A stretch of 50,396 nucleotides of DNA. It comes from Clostridiales bacterium. Lineage in GTDB: Bacteria > Bacteroidota > Bacteroidia > Bacteroidales > Muribaculaceae. A program made the position numbers and the translations under genes. Below the pieces are notes generated by a model. It made no database searches and had not been told where the DNA came from. It saw only the letters and a program-made list of their open reading frames with translations. Positions 8,901-18,433 of this stretch are shown here, piece by piece. Position 1 is the stretch's first letter, and the number at the start of each line of letters is the position of its first letter. Location of the stretch: positions 1 through 50,396 of the forward strand of contig JAMPBP010000008.1 in the NCBI GenBank assembly GCA_023666645.1. Direction: 5' to 3'.

Positions 8901-8953
8901 TTGAGCGTCAATCCTTGAACACGACGATAGGTATTCAAAGATTGACGCTTCAA
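8901..8953 (-). terminator. Hairpin between the coiled-coil gene and the mgtC-like gene
   Basis: TTGAGCGTCAATC (8901-8913) pairs with GATTGACGCTTCAA (8940-8953) with one bulged base. The stem continues as TTGAA/TTCAA (8915-8919, 8934-8938) after one mismatch. On the minus strand it follows the coiled-coil gene, but only a weak T-rich tail comes after it. It may instead act as a processing site. Confidence 0.55.
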
Positions 8954-8976
8954 TAAAAAACGTGAAAAGTATGAGT

Positions 8977-9984
8977 TTACTTGGTCATAGTGAATTTGCG
9001 CGAAATCAGTCGGAAATTGTCGGCAAACAGTTCCACGGTATATTCACCGGGGGTGAGTGTGGTGTTGACATCCCAGTAGAGTGTGACACCGGCAATCTCC
9101 TCTCCGGCATATTCTATGGTTTTCATAGCCGAGCAATCGAGGGTCTGTCCTTCAAATGAGAACGTCAAACCGTTGCCCTTGAGCAAGTCACCCTCAGGAT
9201 TTATGATACGCATATATATGGCCTTCTCTCCTACAGGGGTTGAATTGTTCTGTGGAATAGTGAATGTAACTTTCAGCTGCTTGGCCTTAGTTATATTCTT
9301 CTCTTTTTTTCCGTTGGATTTCAGGGATGTGAGTGTCACTCCTGTTACATTAAGCTTCTCGGCAAGGGTCATGCGCTCACTAAGCTCCTCATTGGACTTT
9401 TTGGCACTTGAGAGATTCTCGCTGAGTTGTTTGTTGCGGGATTTGACTCTGGCATTCTCGTCACGGAGGCTGGCATTTTCCTTGCTCAGTTCGTCGATGC
9501 GCTCCACATAGGTTTTCAGTATAGCCTTGAGAGTTTTGATTTCACCCTCGAGTTGAGCTATTCGGGCACGGTTTTTGGTTTTCTCGTTATTGAGTTCCTG
9601 CAACAGTTTCTCAACTTTAGCTTTTGCCGCGGCATACTTCTCGACAATTGAATCATTGGCAAGCAGTATGGTTTGATTCTCATATTGTGCGAACTCATTG
9701 TTGAGTTGCTGATACTCATTGGCAAGCGACAGCTGTTCCTTCTCGAGCTCAACCTGTTCAAGCTGGGCATCCAGGCGCGCACTCCTGGAATGCATAACCA
9801 GGAAAATCACCACCGCGGCGACAATGGCAACAGCGGCAACAATAAGCACATACAGGTTGACACCTCCGGAGAACTGCCCCTTGCGCCCGGCATTGTCAGG
9901 ACGATGAGCGGGGCGATTGTCGCGTGTCTCAGGACGCTTATCTCCGGCTGGGGGTGTTATAGGATTATTGGTGTATTGGTCCAT
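8977..9984 (-). CDS. Membrane-anchored coiled-coil protein of unknown function
   Basis: I do not recognise a named family. The 335-residue protein has a charged, Pro/Arg-rich cytoplasmic N-terminus (1-40) and one membrane helix (about 43-65, very Ala/Val-rich). A long heptad-rich coiled coil follows (about 68-212, with runs such as LEQVELEKEQLSLANEY), then a C-terminal domain of about 120 residues (213-335) that looks all-beta, with VTFTIPQNNSTP, IYMRIINPEGDLL, TPGEYTVELFADN and a Thr-rich end. No N-terminal signal cleavage site is seen, so it is probably a bitopic protein with the coiled coil and beta domain in the periplasm. It lies just downstream of secA on the same strand (75-base gap). 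Confidence 0.75.
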   Translation of the reverse strand: MDQYTNNPITPPAGDKRPETRDNRPAHRPDNAGRKGQFSGGVNLYVLIVAAVAIVAAVVIFLVMHSRSARLDAQLEQVELEKEQLSLANEYQQLNNEFAQYENQTILLANDSIVEKYAAAKAKVEKLLQELNNEKTKNRARIAQLEGEIKTLKAILKTYVERIDELSKENASLRDENARVKSRNKQLSENLSSAKKSNEELSERMTLAEKLNVTGVTLTSLKSNGKKEKNITKAKQLKVTFTIPQNNSTPVGEKAIYMRIINPEGDLLKGNGLTFSFEGQTLDCSAMKTIEYAGEEIAGVTLYWDVNTTLTPGEYTVELFADNFRLISRKFTMTK

Positions 9985-10059
9985 AAACAGTATTCACATT
10001 CTTTGTTAAACACCTTCTTAAACTATACAATCTATACTTGAATTATACAATCCATACGG

Positions 10060-13000
10060 TTACAATCCACGACCGTGGCAGTTCTTGTATTTTTTGCCAC
10101 TGCCACAAGGACAAGGATCATTACGACCTATGCGCGGGGCAGCCTTGACAGGCTCAGGACGCTGACGCTCTCCCTGAGGAGCCGATGCAGCTTCACGCTG
10201 GGCATTGGCACCGGGAAGGTCTTCCTTAGTGGCTTTGTAACGCGAGTAATCGGTCTGTTTCTCGGGCATAGCCTGCTTGACCTCAGGCTGACGCGGCTGT
10301 TGTGGTTCCTCCTGAGTTCCCTCGGCAGGGCGTTCCTGAGGACGAGGCGCAGGAATGTAAATCTGGCCGCGCAGCAGTGTCGAGATGGCCTTGTTGTTTA
10401 GATTGCTCAACATCGTCTCGAAGAGATGGAACGACTCGACCTTATAAATAACAAGTGGATCCTTCTGCTCGTAGCTTGCATTCTGAACCGACTGACGCAA
10501 CTGATCAAGCTCACGCAGGTGCTCTTTCCACAACTCGTCGATTGTAACGAGCAGTATTGCCTTGTGCCACTCTTTGACAATCGATTTACAACCTGAGGTG
10601 TATGCCTCGATGATGTCGGCCTGAAGTTGGAATATGCGTTTACCATCAGTGATCGGAACGATTATGCGGCCTTGTGCGCCACGGTTTTCCACCCATTCCT
10701 TTATTACCGGCATCGCCACTTCGATTATGCGCTGGCTCTTACGGTCAAGGGCCTCAGCGGCAGCGGCATTGAGTTTCTCAATCTTTTCCTCCTTGGACAT
10801 GTTGCGGAACTCATCGGCACTGAATGGAGGTTCAATGGTGAGAATGCGCATAAGTTCGAGTGACATGTCTTCATAGTCGGTAGGCTGGTCATAATTGTTG
10901 ACGATATTCTCGACAATATCGTACATCATGTTTGCGATATCGATACCTACCCTCTCGCCCACAAGAGCATGATGACGGCGGTTATAGATATATGTGCGCT
11001 GCTTGTTCATGACATCGTCATATTCAAGTAAGCGTTTACGTATACCGAAGTTATTCTCCTCCACTCTCTTCTGTGCATTCTCGATGGCGCGCGTCACCAT
11101 CTTTGACTCGATCATCTCACCCTCCTTAAGTCCCAGGGTGTCGAGCATCTTCATAACACGGTCGGTAGCGAATAGTCTCATCAACTGGTCCTCAAACGAC
11201 ACGTAGAATACCGATGAACCGGGATCACCCTGACGTCCCGAGCGACCACGCAGCTGACGGTCGACACGACGGCTCTCATGGCGTTCGGTACCGATGATGG
11301 CAAGACCACCGGCGTCCTTGACGCTTTGAGGGAGTTTGATATCAGTACCACGGCCGGCCATATTTGTGGCGATAGTAACAGTGGCCGGCTGACCGGCCTG
11401 AGCCACAACCTGAGCCTCGCGCTGGTGCAGCTTCGCGTTGAGCACCTGAGCATTGATGTGGCGCATCTGCAACATGCGGTACAGGAGTTCAGAAATCTCG
11501 ACCGATGTTGTGCCTACGAGTACAGGGCGACCGGCATCACGCAATCTCACAATCTCCTCAATGACAGCGGCATATTTTTCCTTCTTGGTTTTGTAGACAC
11601 GGTCGTTCATGTCGATTCGTGCTACGGGACGGTTGGTAGGAATGGTCACCACGTCGAGCTTGTATATATCCCACAACTCGCCGGCCTCAGTCTCGGCGGT
11701 ACCGGTCATTCCGGCAAGCTTGTGGTACATACGGAAATAGTTTTGCAACGTGATCGTGGCAAAAGTCTGTGTGGCTGCTTCAACTTTCACACCCTCCTTG
11801 GCCTCGATGGCCTGGTGCAAACCGTCGCTATAACGACGGCCCTCCATGATACGGCCAGTCTGCTCATCAACGATTTTGATTTTATTATCATCGATGACAT
11901 ACTCCACATCTTTTTCAAACAATGCGTAGGCCTTCAAGAGCTGGGTGACGGTGTGTACACGCTCGGCCTTTACGGCATAATTCTGCATTGCCTCGTCCTT
12001 TTTCTGCTGACGCTCGGTAAGGTCCTCGATATTCTCCAAAGCTGAGAGCTCGGCAGCGATGTCGGGAAGGACAAAGAAATTGGGGTCGGAACTGGTACCG
12101 GTGAGCACATCGATACCCTTGTCGGTGAGTTCGACGCTACGGTTCTTCTCGTCAATGACAAAGTAGAGAGGCTCGGTAGCCTTGGGCATTTCGCGGGCAT
12201 TATCCTGGAGGTAATAAGCCTCGGTCTTGAGCAAAATGTTCTTCATGCCTTCCTGACTCAGGAACTTGATTAAGGCGCTGTTTTTAGGCAGGCCCTTGAA
12301 AGCACGGAACAATAATAGCGCACCCTCTTTCTGCTCCTCCTTATCGTCGCTCGCAAGTTTTAACTTGGCATCACTGAGCATCTGTGTCACAAGGCGACGC
12401 TGAGCCTGCACCACCTTTTCGACATTGGGTCGGAACTCGTTGAACAGCTGGTCATCGCCACGTGGCACAGGACCAGAGATAATAAGAGGAGTACGGGCAT
12501 CGTCGATAAGCACCGAGTCGACCTCGTCGACGATTGCATAGTAATGCTTACGCTGCACGAGATCCTTAGGCGACATGGCCATGTTATCGCGCAGATAGTC
12601 AAAACCAAATTCATTATTTGTACCGAATGTTATATCGCACTCATAGGCGTGGCGACGTGCAGCGGTATTGGGTTGATGCTTGTCGATGCAATCGACCGTC
12701 GAGCCGTGGAACATGTAAAGCGGCCCCATCCACTCTGAGTCACGTTTAGACAAGTAGTCATTGACAGTAACGACGTGGACACCTCTCTTTGATAGAGAAC
12801 GCAGGAACACCGGCAATGTTGCCACGAGTGTTTTACCCTCACCGGTAGCCATCTCGGCAATCTTGCCCTGGTGCAATACTATACCGCCTATGAGCTGTAC
12901 GTCATAATGCACCATATCCCATTTCAAGTCGTTGCCGCCTGCAATCCAGTGGTTCTTCCACAAAGCCTTGTCGCCATCGATTTCAACAAAGTCTTTGCCT

Positions 13001-13422
13001 TGAGCTGCCAGTTCGCGATCCATATCACTGGCAGTCACTTCAACTATCTCATTGTTGGCAAAACGCGAGGCTGTCTCTCGTAAAGCGGCAAATACGACAG
13101 GAAGATGGCGGTTCAATTCAGTCTCGAGAGTGTCGAGTATATTTTTCTCATGTTTATCAATATCGTCCCACAGAGGCTGACGCTCTTCAAATGGGAGCTC
13201 CTCCACCCGTGCCTTGATATCGGCGATGGCATCAGAATCGGCTTTGGTAGCCTCGGCAAGTTGGCGGCGTATGTCGGTTATAAGGTCGCGCAACTCGTCG
13301 TTGGACAATTCTTTCATTTTAGGGCCCAGCGCTTTTATCTGGTTGACGATGGGCTGTATTTCCTTAAGGTCTCGTTGTGATTTGTTACCGAATATTTTAC
13401 TCAGTATTGAGGTCAGTGACAT
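10060..13422 (-). CDS. secA: Preprotein translocase ATPase SecA
   Basis: SecA (1120 residues) is the motor that drives unfolded preproteins through SecYEG. Walker A is MATGEGKT (191-198). The [19 protein letters not shown] Walker B block follows, then [26 protein letters not shown] (preprotein cross-linking to NBD2 region) and the NBD2 motifs [12 protein letters not shown] and [12 protein letters not shown]. The C-terminal tail is Pro/Gln/Glu-rich and ends in the SEC-C zinc motif [14 protein letters not shown], which in other bacteria binds SecB or ribosomes. It is about 220 residues longer than E. coli SecA. The extra sequence lies at 55-105 and within NBD1 (about 330-480), as is usual in Bacteroidetes. 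The phosphatase-family gene lies 64 bases upstream on the same strand. Confidence 0.98.
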   Translation of the reverse strand: MSLTSILSKIFGNKSQRDLKEIQPIVNQIKALGPKMKELSNDELRDLITDIRRQLAEATKADSDAIADIKARVEELPFEERQPLWDDIDKHEKNILDTLETELNRHLPVVFAALRETASRFANNEIVEVTASDMDRELAAQGKDFVEIDGDKALWKNHWIAGGNDLKWDMVHYDVQLIGGIVLHQGKIAEMATGEGKTLVATLPVFLRSLSKRGVHVVTVNDYLSKRDSEWMGPLYMFHGSTVDCIDKHQPNTAARRHAYECDITFGTNNEFGFDYLRDNMAMSPKDLVQRKHYYAIVDEVDSVLIDDARTPLIISGPVPRGDDQLFNEFRPNVEKVVQAQRRLVTQMLSDAKLKLASDDKEEQKEGALLLFRAFKGLPKNSALIKFLSQEGMKNILLKTEAYYLQDNAREMPKATEPLYFVIDEKNRSVELTDKGIDVLTGTSSDPNFFVLPDIAAELSALENIEDLTERQQKKDEAMQNYAVKAERVHTVTQLLKAYALFEKDVEYVIDDNKIKIVDEQTGRIMEGRRYSDGLHQAIEAKEGVKVEAATQTFATITLQNYFRMYHKLAGMTGTAETEAGELWDIYKLDVVTIPTNRPVARIDMNDRVYKTKKEKYAAVIEEIVRLRDAGRPVLVGTTSVEISELLYRMLQMRHINAQVLNAKLHQREAQVVAQAGQPATVTIATNMAGRGTDIKLPQSVKDAGGLAIIGTERHESRRVDRQLRGRSGRQGDPGSSVFYVSFEDQLMRLFATDRVMKMLDTLGLKEGEMIESKMVTRAIENAQKRVEENNFGIRKRLLEYDDVMNKQRTYIYNRRHHALVGERVGIDIANMMYDIVENIVNNYDQPTDYEDMSLELMRILTIEPPFSADEFRNMSKEEKIEKLNAAAAEALDRKSQRIIEVAMPVIKEWVENRGAQGRIIVPITDGKRIFQLQADIIEAYTSGCKSIVKEWHKAILLVTIDELWKEHLRELDQLRQSVQNASYEQKDPLVIYKVESFHLFETMLSNLNNKAISTLLRGQIYIPAPRPQERPAEGTQEEPQQPRQPEVKQAMPEKQTDYSRYKATKEDLPGANAQREAASAPQGERQRPEPVKAAPRIGRNDPCPCGSGKKYKNCHGRGL

Positions 13423-13486
13423 ATATATTGTATTCTTTATATCAATTTATAATAAGGTAGGAATGATAGAGGGAGAGAGCTTAGCG

Positions 13487-15106
13487 CTACTTAAGCTTCA
13501 AAGCGGGAATCAACGCACCATTAGGCGACCTTATACGGAGAATGCCGGCAACGGTGGGAGCCAGCACACGGGCATCGACAGGCGTGGTTATCTCGGTCGA
13601 TTTTAAACCGGGTGACAAAATAAATGCCGGTGATGAAGTCACCCCACTGCGCTCCACCAAGGGGACAGTGAGGTCATTGCCCTGGTCGACAATCTGCCAT
13701 CCTGGAGCTATCGTGATTGTGACATCACCCACACGCTCTATGACAGTGTTATTGCGCACGGCACGCGAATTGACACCTGCCTTTAAATCAATTATATCTT
13801 CGATGGTATAAGCATCTGTGACACCGGCCATGCGGGTCAGGAACTGAGCCACATCGGTTCTCACTTCAGCTTCATCAAGATTGTTCTGTTTTATGAGCTC
13901 ATGATTTAGGAAAATCTGACGGTCATGGTATCCGTTGACCCATTCTCCATTTCCATGCTTGGCAATGAGATAGACATTGAGTAAAGCAACAGCCCGCTTG
14001 GGTGAGAATTCGCCGTGAGGGATAGCCCATTTTTCATCGTCGCGCCGCGAGCGTGTGCGTCGGGGTGTTCCGGCTACGAATACCATGGTATTGTCCATAC
14101 CGGGACCTGTCGCATCAATAGCCTTGAAGAGACGTTCCAATTCCCTGTCAAGTCTCAGATAGATATCCATCTGCTCCAATCGTCCATCGGCATCGGCAGT
14201 ATAGTCATAAGGCTGCACGGTGTATGACAGATTGAGCATGTCCATCACATCGCGCTTTCCAAGGGCCAGAGTTTTTATATACTCACCGGCAAGCGATGTA
14301 ATTTCAGTATTGACAGGAGCCGATGTCTTGAAGGCGCGGTAGCGGTCTACATCCTTACGCAGAAATGTGTTGCGCACGGGATATGCCTTCTTGTAGGATG
14401 GGAGGTCGGGGTATTCTCCTATAGGCAACAGATTGGTCCACGATATGGTGTCGAGACGCACTGACAGTGGCTGCATGCGGTTGCGGTTGGCTACCAGACG
14501 AGGTGTGTCATGGTAGAAAGTCGTTGTAGACCAGTTACCGGTCACATCGTTAATCCAACAAGCGCTATTACCGGCATGACCACCAAGAATCAGAGCGGTG
14601 GCCTGGTCGGGAGAGAGAGCGTAGACATAGCCCAATCCACCGGTATCGATGCGCATTTCATCTCCAATGGTCGATACGAGCAATGCCTTTGGCGAGACAG
14701 TCTCATCGGTAAAATTACCGAGCGTAGCCGGATCATGGAACACCGGCAATGACAACCGCGACTCACTGTCATAGTAATGACTGCTACCTACACCGTTGAT
14801 TGCCGGAGCCGCTCCCGTAAAAGCGATAGCGGTAGCAGTGGGAGCATCGACTGTAGTGCCATAGTCAAGGTCGGTGATAGTCACACCATTGTTCATGAGG
14901 CGTTTGAATCCGCCATCACTCATGTAGCCCTGCAAGAGTTGCAGGTAGTCCATCGACAGCCCGTCAATCATTACACCAACCACAAGAGTGGGCCGCGGCG
15001 AGGGCACAACCTGAGCCGACAGTGAAAATGTCACTATCGAAGCAGCAAGCGCTGTAAGCACACGGCGATGACTTTTGGAACGCTGATCGATCTTATTGTT
15101 CATCAA
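13487..15106 (-). CDS. PafA-like alkaline phosphatase family protein, probably catalytically degenerate
   Basis: The 539-residue protein has a signal peptide (about 12-31, cleaved near SLSAQ) and the alkaline phosphatase/phosphodiesterase fold. TLVVGVMIDGLSMDYL (40-55) supplies the first metal-binding Asp (48). The PafA-like stretch at 164-198 (SPDQA, GHAGNSACWIND, TGNW) and YLRLDRELERL (316-326) fix the family. By-eye alignment suggests the nucleophile Thr/Ser position is Ala 88 (DAPTATAIAFTG). The DxxGH metal motif reads as QPYDYTADADG (298-308). The DH motif reads as VAGTPRR (344-350). The late HGS histidine region reads as ERSGVTSSPAF (485-495). If so, it binds rather than cleaves a ligand. 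It is exported, so it acts in the periplasm or at the surface. secA follows downstream. Confidence 0.8.
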   Translation of the reverse strand: MMNNKIDQRSKSHRRVLTALAASIVTFSLSAQVVPSPRPTLVVGVMIDGLSMDYLQLLQGYMSDGGFKRLMNNGVTITDLDYGTTVDAPTATAIAFTGAAPAINGVGSSHYYDSESRLSLPVFHDPATLGNFTDETVSPKALLVSTIGDEMRIDTGGLGYVYALSPDQATALILGGHAGNSACWINDVTGNWSTTTFYHDTPRLVANRNRMQPLSVRLDTISWTNLLPIGEYPDLPSYKKAYPVRNTFLRKDVDRYRAFKTSAPVNTEITSLAGEYIKTLALGKRDVMDMLNLSYTVQPYDYTADADGRLEQMDIYLRLDRELERLFKAIDATGPGMDNTMVFVAGTPRRTRSRRDDEKWAIPHGEFSPKRAVALLNVYLIAKHGNGEWVNGYHDRQIFLNHELIKQNNLDEAEVRTDVAQFLTRMAGVTDAYTIEDIIDLKAGVNSRAVRNNTVIERVGDVTITIAPGWQIVDQGNDLTVPLVERSGVTSSPAFILSPGLKSTEITTPVDARVLAPTVAGILRIRSPNGALIPALKLK

Positions 15107-15132
15107 TATTAATTATTTCTTTAGAACTCTCA

Positions 15133-15140
15133 CAAACATA
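15133..15140 (-). promoter_or_regulatory. Promoter -7 element for the phosphatase-family gene
   Basis: The complement reads TATGTTTG, matching TAnnTTTG, 26 bases upstream of the ATG. No clear -33 element is visible. Confidence 0.45.
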
Positions 15141-15259
15141 TTGAAACGTCATGATTTCAGGACTGCCGTACTCCGGGTCATGATAACAACGTTCCTGGAG
15201 TCAGATATGTTCAGGTTCTTATTAATTTAATGTTTGTCTATAAAGTTTAAATGGGAACG

Positions 15260-16423
15260 TTATTTGTTCCGGTTATACACATAAATATACACTCCTGCGG
15301 TTACAAGGTAACACGCAATCAACGGGTAGAATGCCATATTGAGACACTGCATCCCGGTCACTCCTATCAGTATAAGAGCTATCAAAGCTACAAAATTAAC
15401 AATTTGATAGTAATATACCATACGGTTGAGCTTTTTTAACCATATACCTACGACACATATGGCACAAAAGGGGTTCAACCACAGGTACAACCAGTTGGGG
15501 CTCGTAGCCTCATGTGACGATATGAAAATAAGGAATGAGAGCACCAGGCCCGCTGTTGTAGAGAGTGTATATAATATTGTGTAGAATGGCCGTGAAATCG
15601 TATAACGACGCAAATCCGACCATGCCACCGCGAGCGTCACAACCAGCAGCAACAGTGCAACCGCCATAGGAGAACAAATCCACGGTGTAGCCTGAGCCGG
15701 CATTCCATCAAGTCGTCCGCTCATGATTTCAACGGCCGGCTCCGTCACAAGGTTTTCACCGTCGGGGCGTTGCAATGTTGTCACATAATCACGCAGAGCC
15801 ACTGGAGCATAGGTTGTCTCCCTTAAGGTCAACGGTCGGTCAAGTCCCGATCCAAGAGCGAGGTCAATGCCAAACTGATACCAAGGGTAATTGCGATGAT
15901 AACGTGACATCTCACGGCGCCATGTGGTTGCAACGGGGCCGTCATCGGGCGAGCTGCATGTACCACCCAGGGCCTTCTCCACAAGCGCGAGCGGCCGCGT
16001 GGCACAATTATCCTTCACATAATTGTAGCGGTACACACGGTTCTCAGGCTTAGCGTTTTCCAAAGCCAATCCATATAAATGAAGCGCCTCGCTATCGGTA
16101 AGATTGAGCCGTTGGGAGGTGACCCGTCGACCCAGCATATGATTCATCTGCTCAAAATGAGGATAAGAATAAGCGACTGTGAGATAGTCGGTATCACCCT
16201 TAACAAAACGATAGACAAATCCCGGAGAATCAAAATCAAAAACTCCCCAGCTCACATTCATGTCAATACCACGCGAAGGGTCCTCGAATCTCAATTCCGT
16301 GTGTCCCTCGAGTTGGTAAATATCAACTCCCGGATCAATTGTAAGAAGACTGACTGTCATGTCGGCCTTCAAGGGAGACACAAAGGCTACCGCCAACAAA
16401 AATGAAAAAACTATATGCTTCAT
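15260..16423 (-). CDS. DUF4105 (Lnb N-terminal periplasmic domain) membrane protein
   Basis: This 387-residue protein starts with a signal peptide (1-20). The DUF4105 domain runs to about residue 190, with LLTIDPGVDIYQLEGHTELRF, YSYPHFEQMNHMLGRRV and the conserved RYNYVKDNCATRPL, whose Asn-Cys pair resembles a papain-like active site. Five membrane helices occupy the C-terminal half (about 246-265, 280-303, 308-330, 335-357, 362-384). The domain is known from Bacteroidetes and as part of lacto-N-biosidase helper proteins; its reaction is not established. The start overlaps the stop of the S41 gene upstream as ATGA, making it the last gene of a three-gene operon. Confidence 0.87.
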   Translation of the reverse strand: MKHIVFSFLLAVAFVSPLKADMTVSLLTIDPGVDIYQLEGHTELRFEDPSRGIDMNVSWGVFDFDSPGFVYRFVKGDTDYLTVAYSYPHFEQMNHMLGRRVTSQRLNLTDSEALHLYGLALENAKPENRVYRYNYVKDNCATRPLALVEKALGGTCSSPDDGPVATTWRREMSRYHRNYPWYQFGIDLALGSGLDRPLTLRETTYAPVALRDYVTTLQRPDGENLVTEPAVEIMSGRLDGMPAQATPWICSPMAVALLLLVVTLAVAWSDLRRYTISRPFYTILYTLSTTAGLVLSFLIFISSHEATSPNWLYLWLNPFCAICVVGIWLKKLNRMVYYYQIVNFVALIALILIGVTGMQCLNMAFYPLIACYLVTAGVYIYVYNRNK

Positions 16424-17475
16424 TTTGCAAGTAAATCTATAGCAAACTCCAACATAGTATCCTTTCCATCAAGGGCCTGGACCGGGTCGAGATCAATCTC
16501 GCAACCGGGCGACGGGTCAATTCCAAACTCGGTAGTTTTCCCTTTGGCATCAAGCACCGAGCAGGCCGAGAAACGTACACTCCAACCACACGGAATCTCG
16601 CTCGAGAAAGGCATGCCGCTACCACCGCCGGTACGCGCTCCCACAATTTTAACCTGAGGCAGATACTGCATGACCGACACGAAATTATTGGCAGCGCTGA
16701 ATGTTGACCTGTTGGTAAGTACAACCACAGGCTTTGTCCACATTATGCGACCCTGCGGAGCGGGATCAAATCCATATTCAAAAGGACGAGAGAAGTCATC
16801 GATACCGGGTCCTGTCTTGTGAATCATGAATCCGGCAGTGACATGGGAGGTGATGAACCTCGACACCAGAGTCTCGACCATGGTCATGTTTCCGCCCCCG
16901 TTGTCGCGCAGATCTATTACCAAGCCGTCACATGTGATAAGATAGGCCAACACCGAGTCCAGGTTGCCCTCTCCTATCAAGGTGGCAAACGAGCTATATC
17001 CCATATATCCAATATTGCCGCGAGGAAGGATGCCATATTTTATGCCAGAGACCTGCCTGTAATTGAAATTGAAATAATGCTCCTCAATCAAGCGGCTATC
17101 GTAGTTCTGAGGGTAATCGCTCCACCATTGGCGGTAATAACTTGTTTCCCAAGGAGAGGCGAGATTGGTGTGGCCGTCGCGAAGCTCGGCAAGCATCATG
17201 GCACACACATTGAACAGTTCCTCACCGGTCATATCAGGACTTATCTTCTCCCTGTACTCACGATGAATCCTATCCCAATCGACACCTTTTTCACGCAGGA
17301 AGCAATAATGCTCGTCAATTATTGTCCACAAGGCCTCGAAGTTTCCCTCGGGATCATTGGCATATTCAGGAACATCGTGACAGGACACCATCACAATCGA
17401 CGATGTCGTCAGGAGCAACACAGCATGTATAAATCGTCGCACATTGTCAATCATATGTCTCATGTTGTCAGTCAT
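16420..17475 (-). CDS. S41-family peptidase, predicted lipoprotein
   Basis: The 351-residue protein has a lipoprotein signal peptide ending at Cys 32 (VMVSC). The helical N-terminal S41 region follows (FEALWTIIDEHYCFL, LRDGHTNL with His 102), then the catalytic core GLVIDLRDNGGGN (184-196) and VVLTNRSTFSAANNFV with the probable nucleophile Ser 260. GARTGGGSGMPF replaces the Lys-containing motif of C-terminal processing proteases, as is common in the tricorn-like subgroup. No PDZ domain is seen. It probably cleaves periplasmic or surface proteins or peptides. The ATG overlaps the upstream stop as ATGA; later in-frame Met codons (5, 8) are weaker candidates. It is the middle gene of a coupled operon. 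Confidence 0.88.
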   Translation of the reverse strand: MTDNMRHMIDNVRRFIHAVLLLTTSSIVMVSCHDVPEYANDPEGNFEALWTIIDEHYCFLREKGVDWDRIHREYREKISPDMTGEELFNVCAMMLAELRDGHTNLASPWETSYYRQWWSDYPQNYDSRLIEEHYFNFNYRQVSGIKYGILPRGNIGYMGYSSFATLIGEGNLDSVLAYLITCDGLVIDLRDNGGGNMTMVETLVSRFITSHVTAGFMIHKTGPGIDDFSRPFEYGFDPAPQGRIMWTKPVVVLTNRSTFSAANNFVSVMQYLPQVKIVGARTGGGSGMPFSSEIPCGWSVRFSACSVLDAKGKTTEFGIDPSPGCEIDLDPVQALDGKDTMLEFAIDLLAK

Positions 17476-18326
17476 AGCAATGGAGAAATATCTTTTTTAC
17501 TGTTCTTGCGAGAAACCCAGTTGACCGCGACACCAATCACTAACCGATGAGAAATCATTCGTGTTGTCAAGTGGTCGACCTTGGAATTCATCCATCTGCA
17601 TTCATATCCAAGACGAAGCGCCGTCGCTCCAAACTGAAAATCGGCAGTAACCAGATTGTCTATCTTAAATCGGTTTCCCCACCACGCTCCATGCACCAAC
17701 CCTGAGTGATTTCCAAGATATATCTCGTAATACAGCTCGTCGTAGCACGGAGAGAAAAAAGCGCCAGCCACTGGAATCACAGGCTGGTAACGCAATGTCA
17801 CGGGGAGTTTTCCCAGCGAGAACGACCGGGCGACATATGCTGTAGCATCGACAGTCACAGCCCCCTTGGCCGATGCCGGGTTGTTACTGTTACGGGCATT
17901 ATACAGGCACCCGCCTTCGAGGCTCAATGACGGTCCCACACCGACCGTGAAGCCATATGGTATATTCCAGCGCCTCATGGTGCCCCACGAGGCATGGAGC
18001 ATGCCCGCCCACATCGTTGCATTGCGGGCGGGATTCTCTGTGTGGTCAAGTTCCACCCCTACCTTGAGCTGCATAGTCCAACGCCCCTGCTGCCAGGGAG
18101 CAGCCTGCATTCGTTCATACTCGATGGAGGTTGTCCACCCCTCATATTTCAGTGGCGACAGATAAGTGTCACACAAGTGACTGCTTCCCGCTCCAAGGGT
18201 CCAGGCCGAGAGAACAGGGCGCTCGGGCGCTGTCATGTCATACGGTGTGGCATCATCACCTGCCAAGGCAGTCAAAGTTGAGGCTGAGACCAAAACGCCT
18301 GTCAATATTTTTTTAATCACATTCAT
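17472..18326 (-). CDS. Exported beta-rich protein, DUF3316-like
   Basis: The 284-residue protein has a signal peptide (MNVIKKILTGVLVSASTLTALAG). It then shows alternating aromatic/hydrophobic strands rich in Trp, Tyr and Gly (LSAWTLGAGSSHLCDTYLSPLKYEGWTTSIEYERM, TVGVGPSLSLEGGCLYNA, LVIGVAVNWVS), consistent with an outer-membrane beta-barrel. The DTYLSPLKYEG stretch recalls Bacteroidales DUF3316 proteins. I chose the ATG at 18324-18326 because the signal peptide starts there; a start 15 bases upstream is also open. It heads the operon with the S41 lipoprotein and DUF4105 gene, each overlapping the next by four bases. Function unknown; an assembly or surface-processing role with its neighbours is inference. 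Confidence 0.7.
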   Translation of the reverse strand: MNVIKKILTGVLVSASTLTALAGDDATPYDMTAPERPVLSAWTLGAGSSHLCDTYLSPLKYEGWTTSIEYERMQAAPWQQGRWTMQLKVGVELDHTENPARNATMWAGMLHASWGTMRRWNIPYGFTVGVGPSLSLEGGCLYNARNSNNPASAKGAVTVDATAYVARSFSLGKLPVTLRYQPVIPVAGAFFSPCYDELYYEIYLGNHSGLVHGAWWGNRFKIDNLVTADFQFGATALRLGYECRWMNSKVDHLTTRMISHRLVIGVAVNWVSRKNSKKDISPLL

Positions 18327-18433
18327 TGTGCAGGAATACATGCATTTGGAACCTGAGAGTTCTGATTGACAATCAATACAAACTCATTAAACTTTAAAAG
18401 GGTCAATGGTCAATGATAATGGGGAGATGTGGA

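Noticed and set aside
11278-12045. 255-codon open frame antisense to secA
   Set aside because: The secA motifs cover the region and the antisense product resembles no protein family.
16420-17475. S41 protein lacking the catalytic Lys of C-terminal processing proteases, hence a possible pseudoenzyme
   Set aside because: The GARTGGG motif is normal for the tricorn-like S41 subgroup, which uses a different base; Ser 260 is present.
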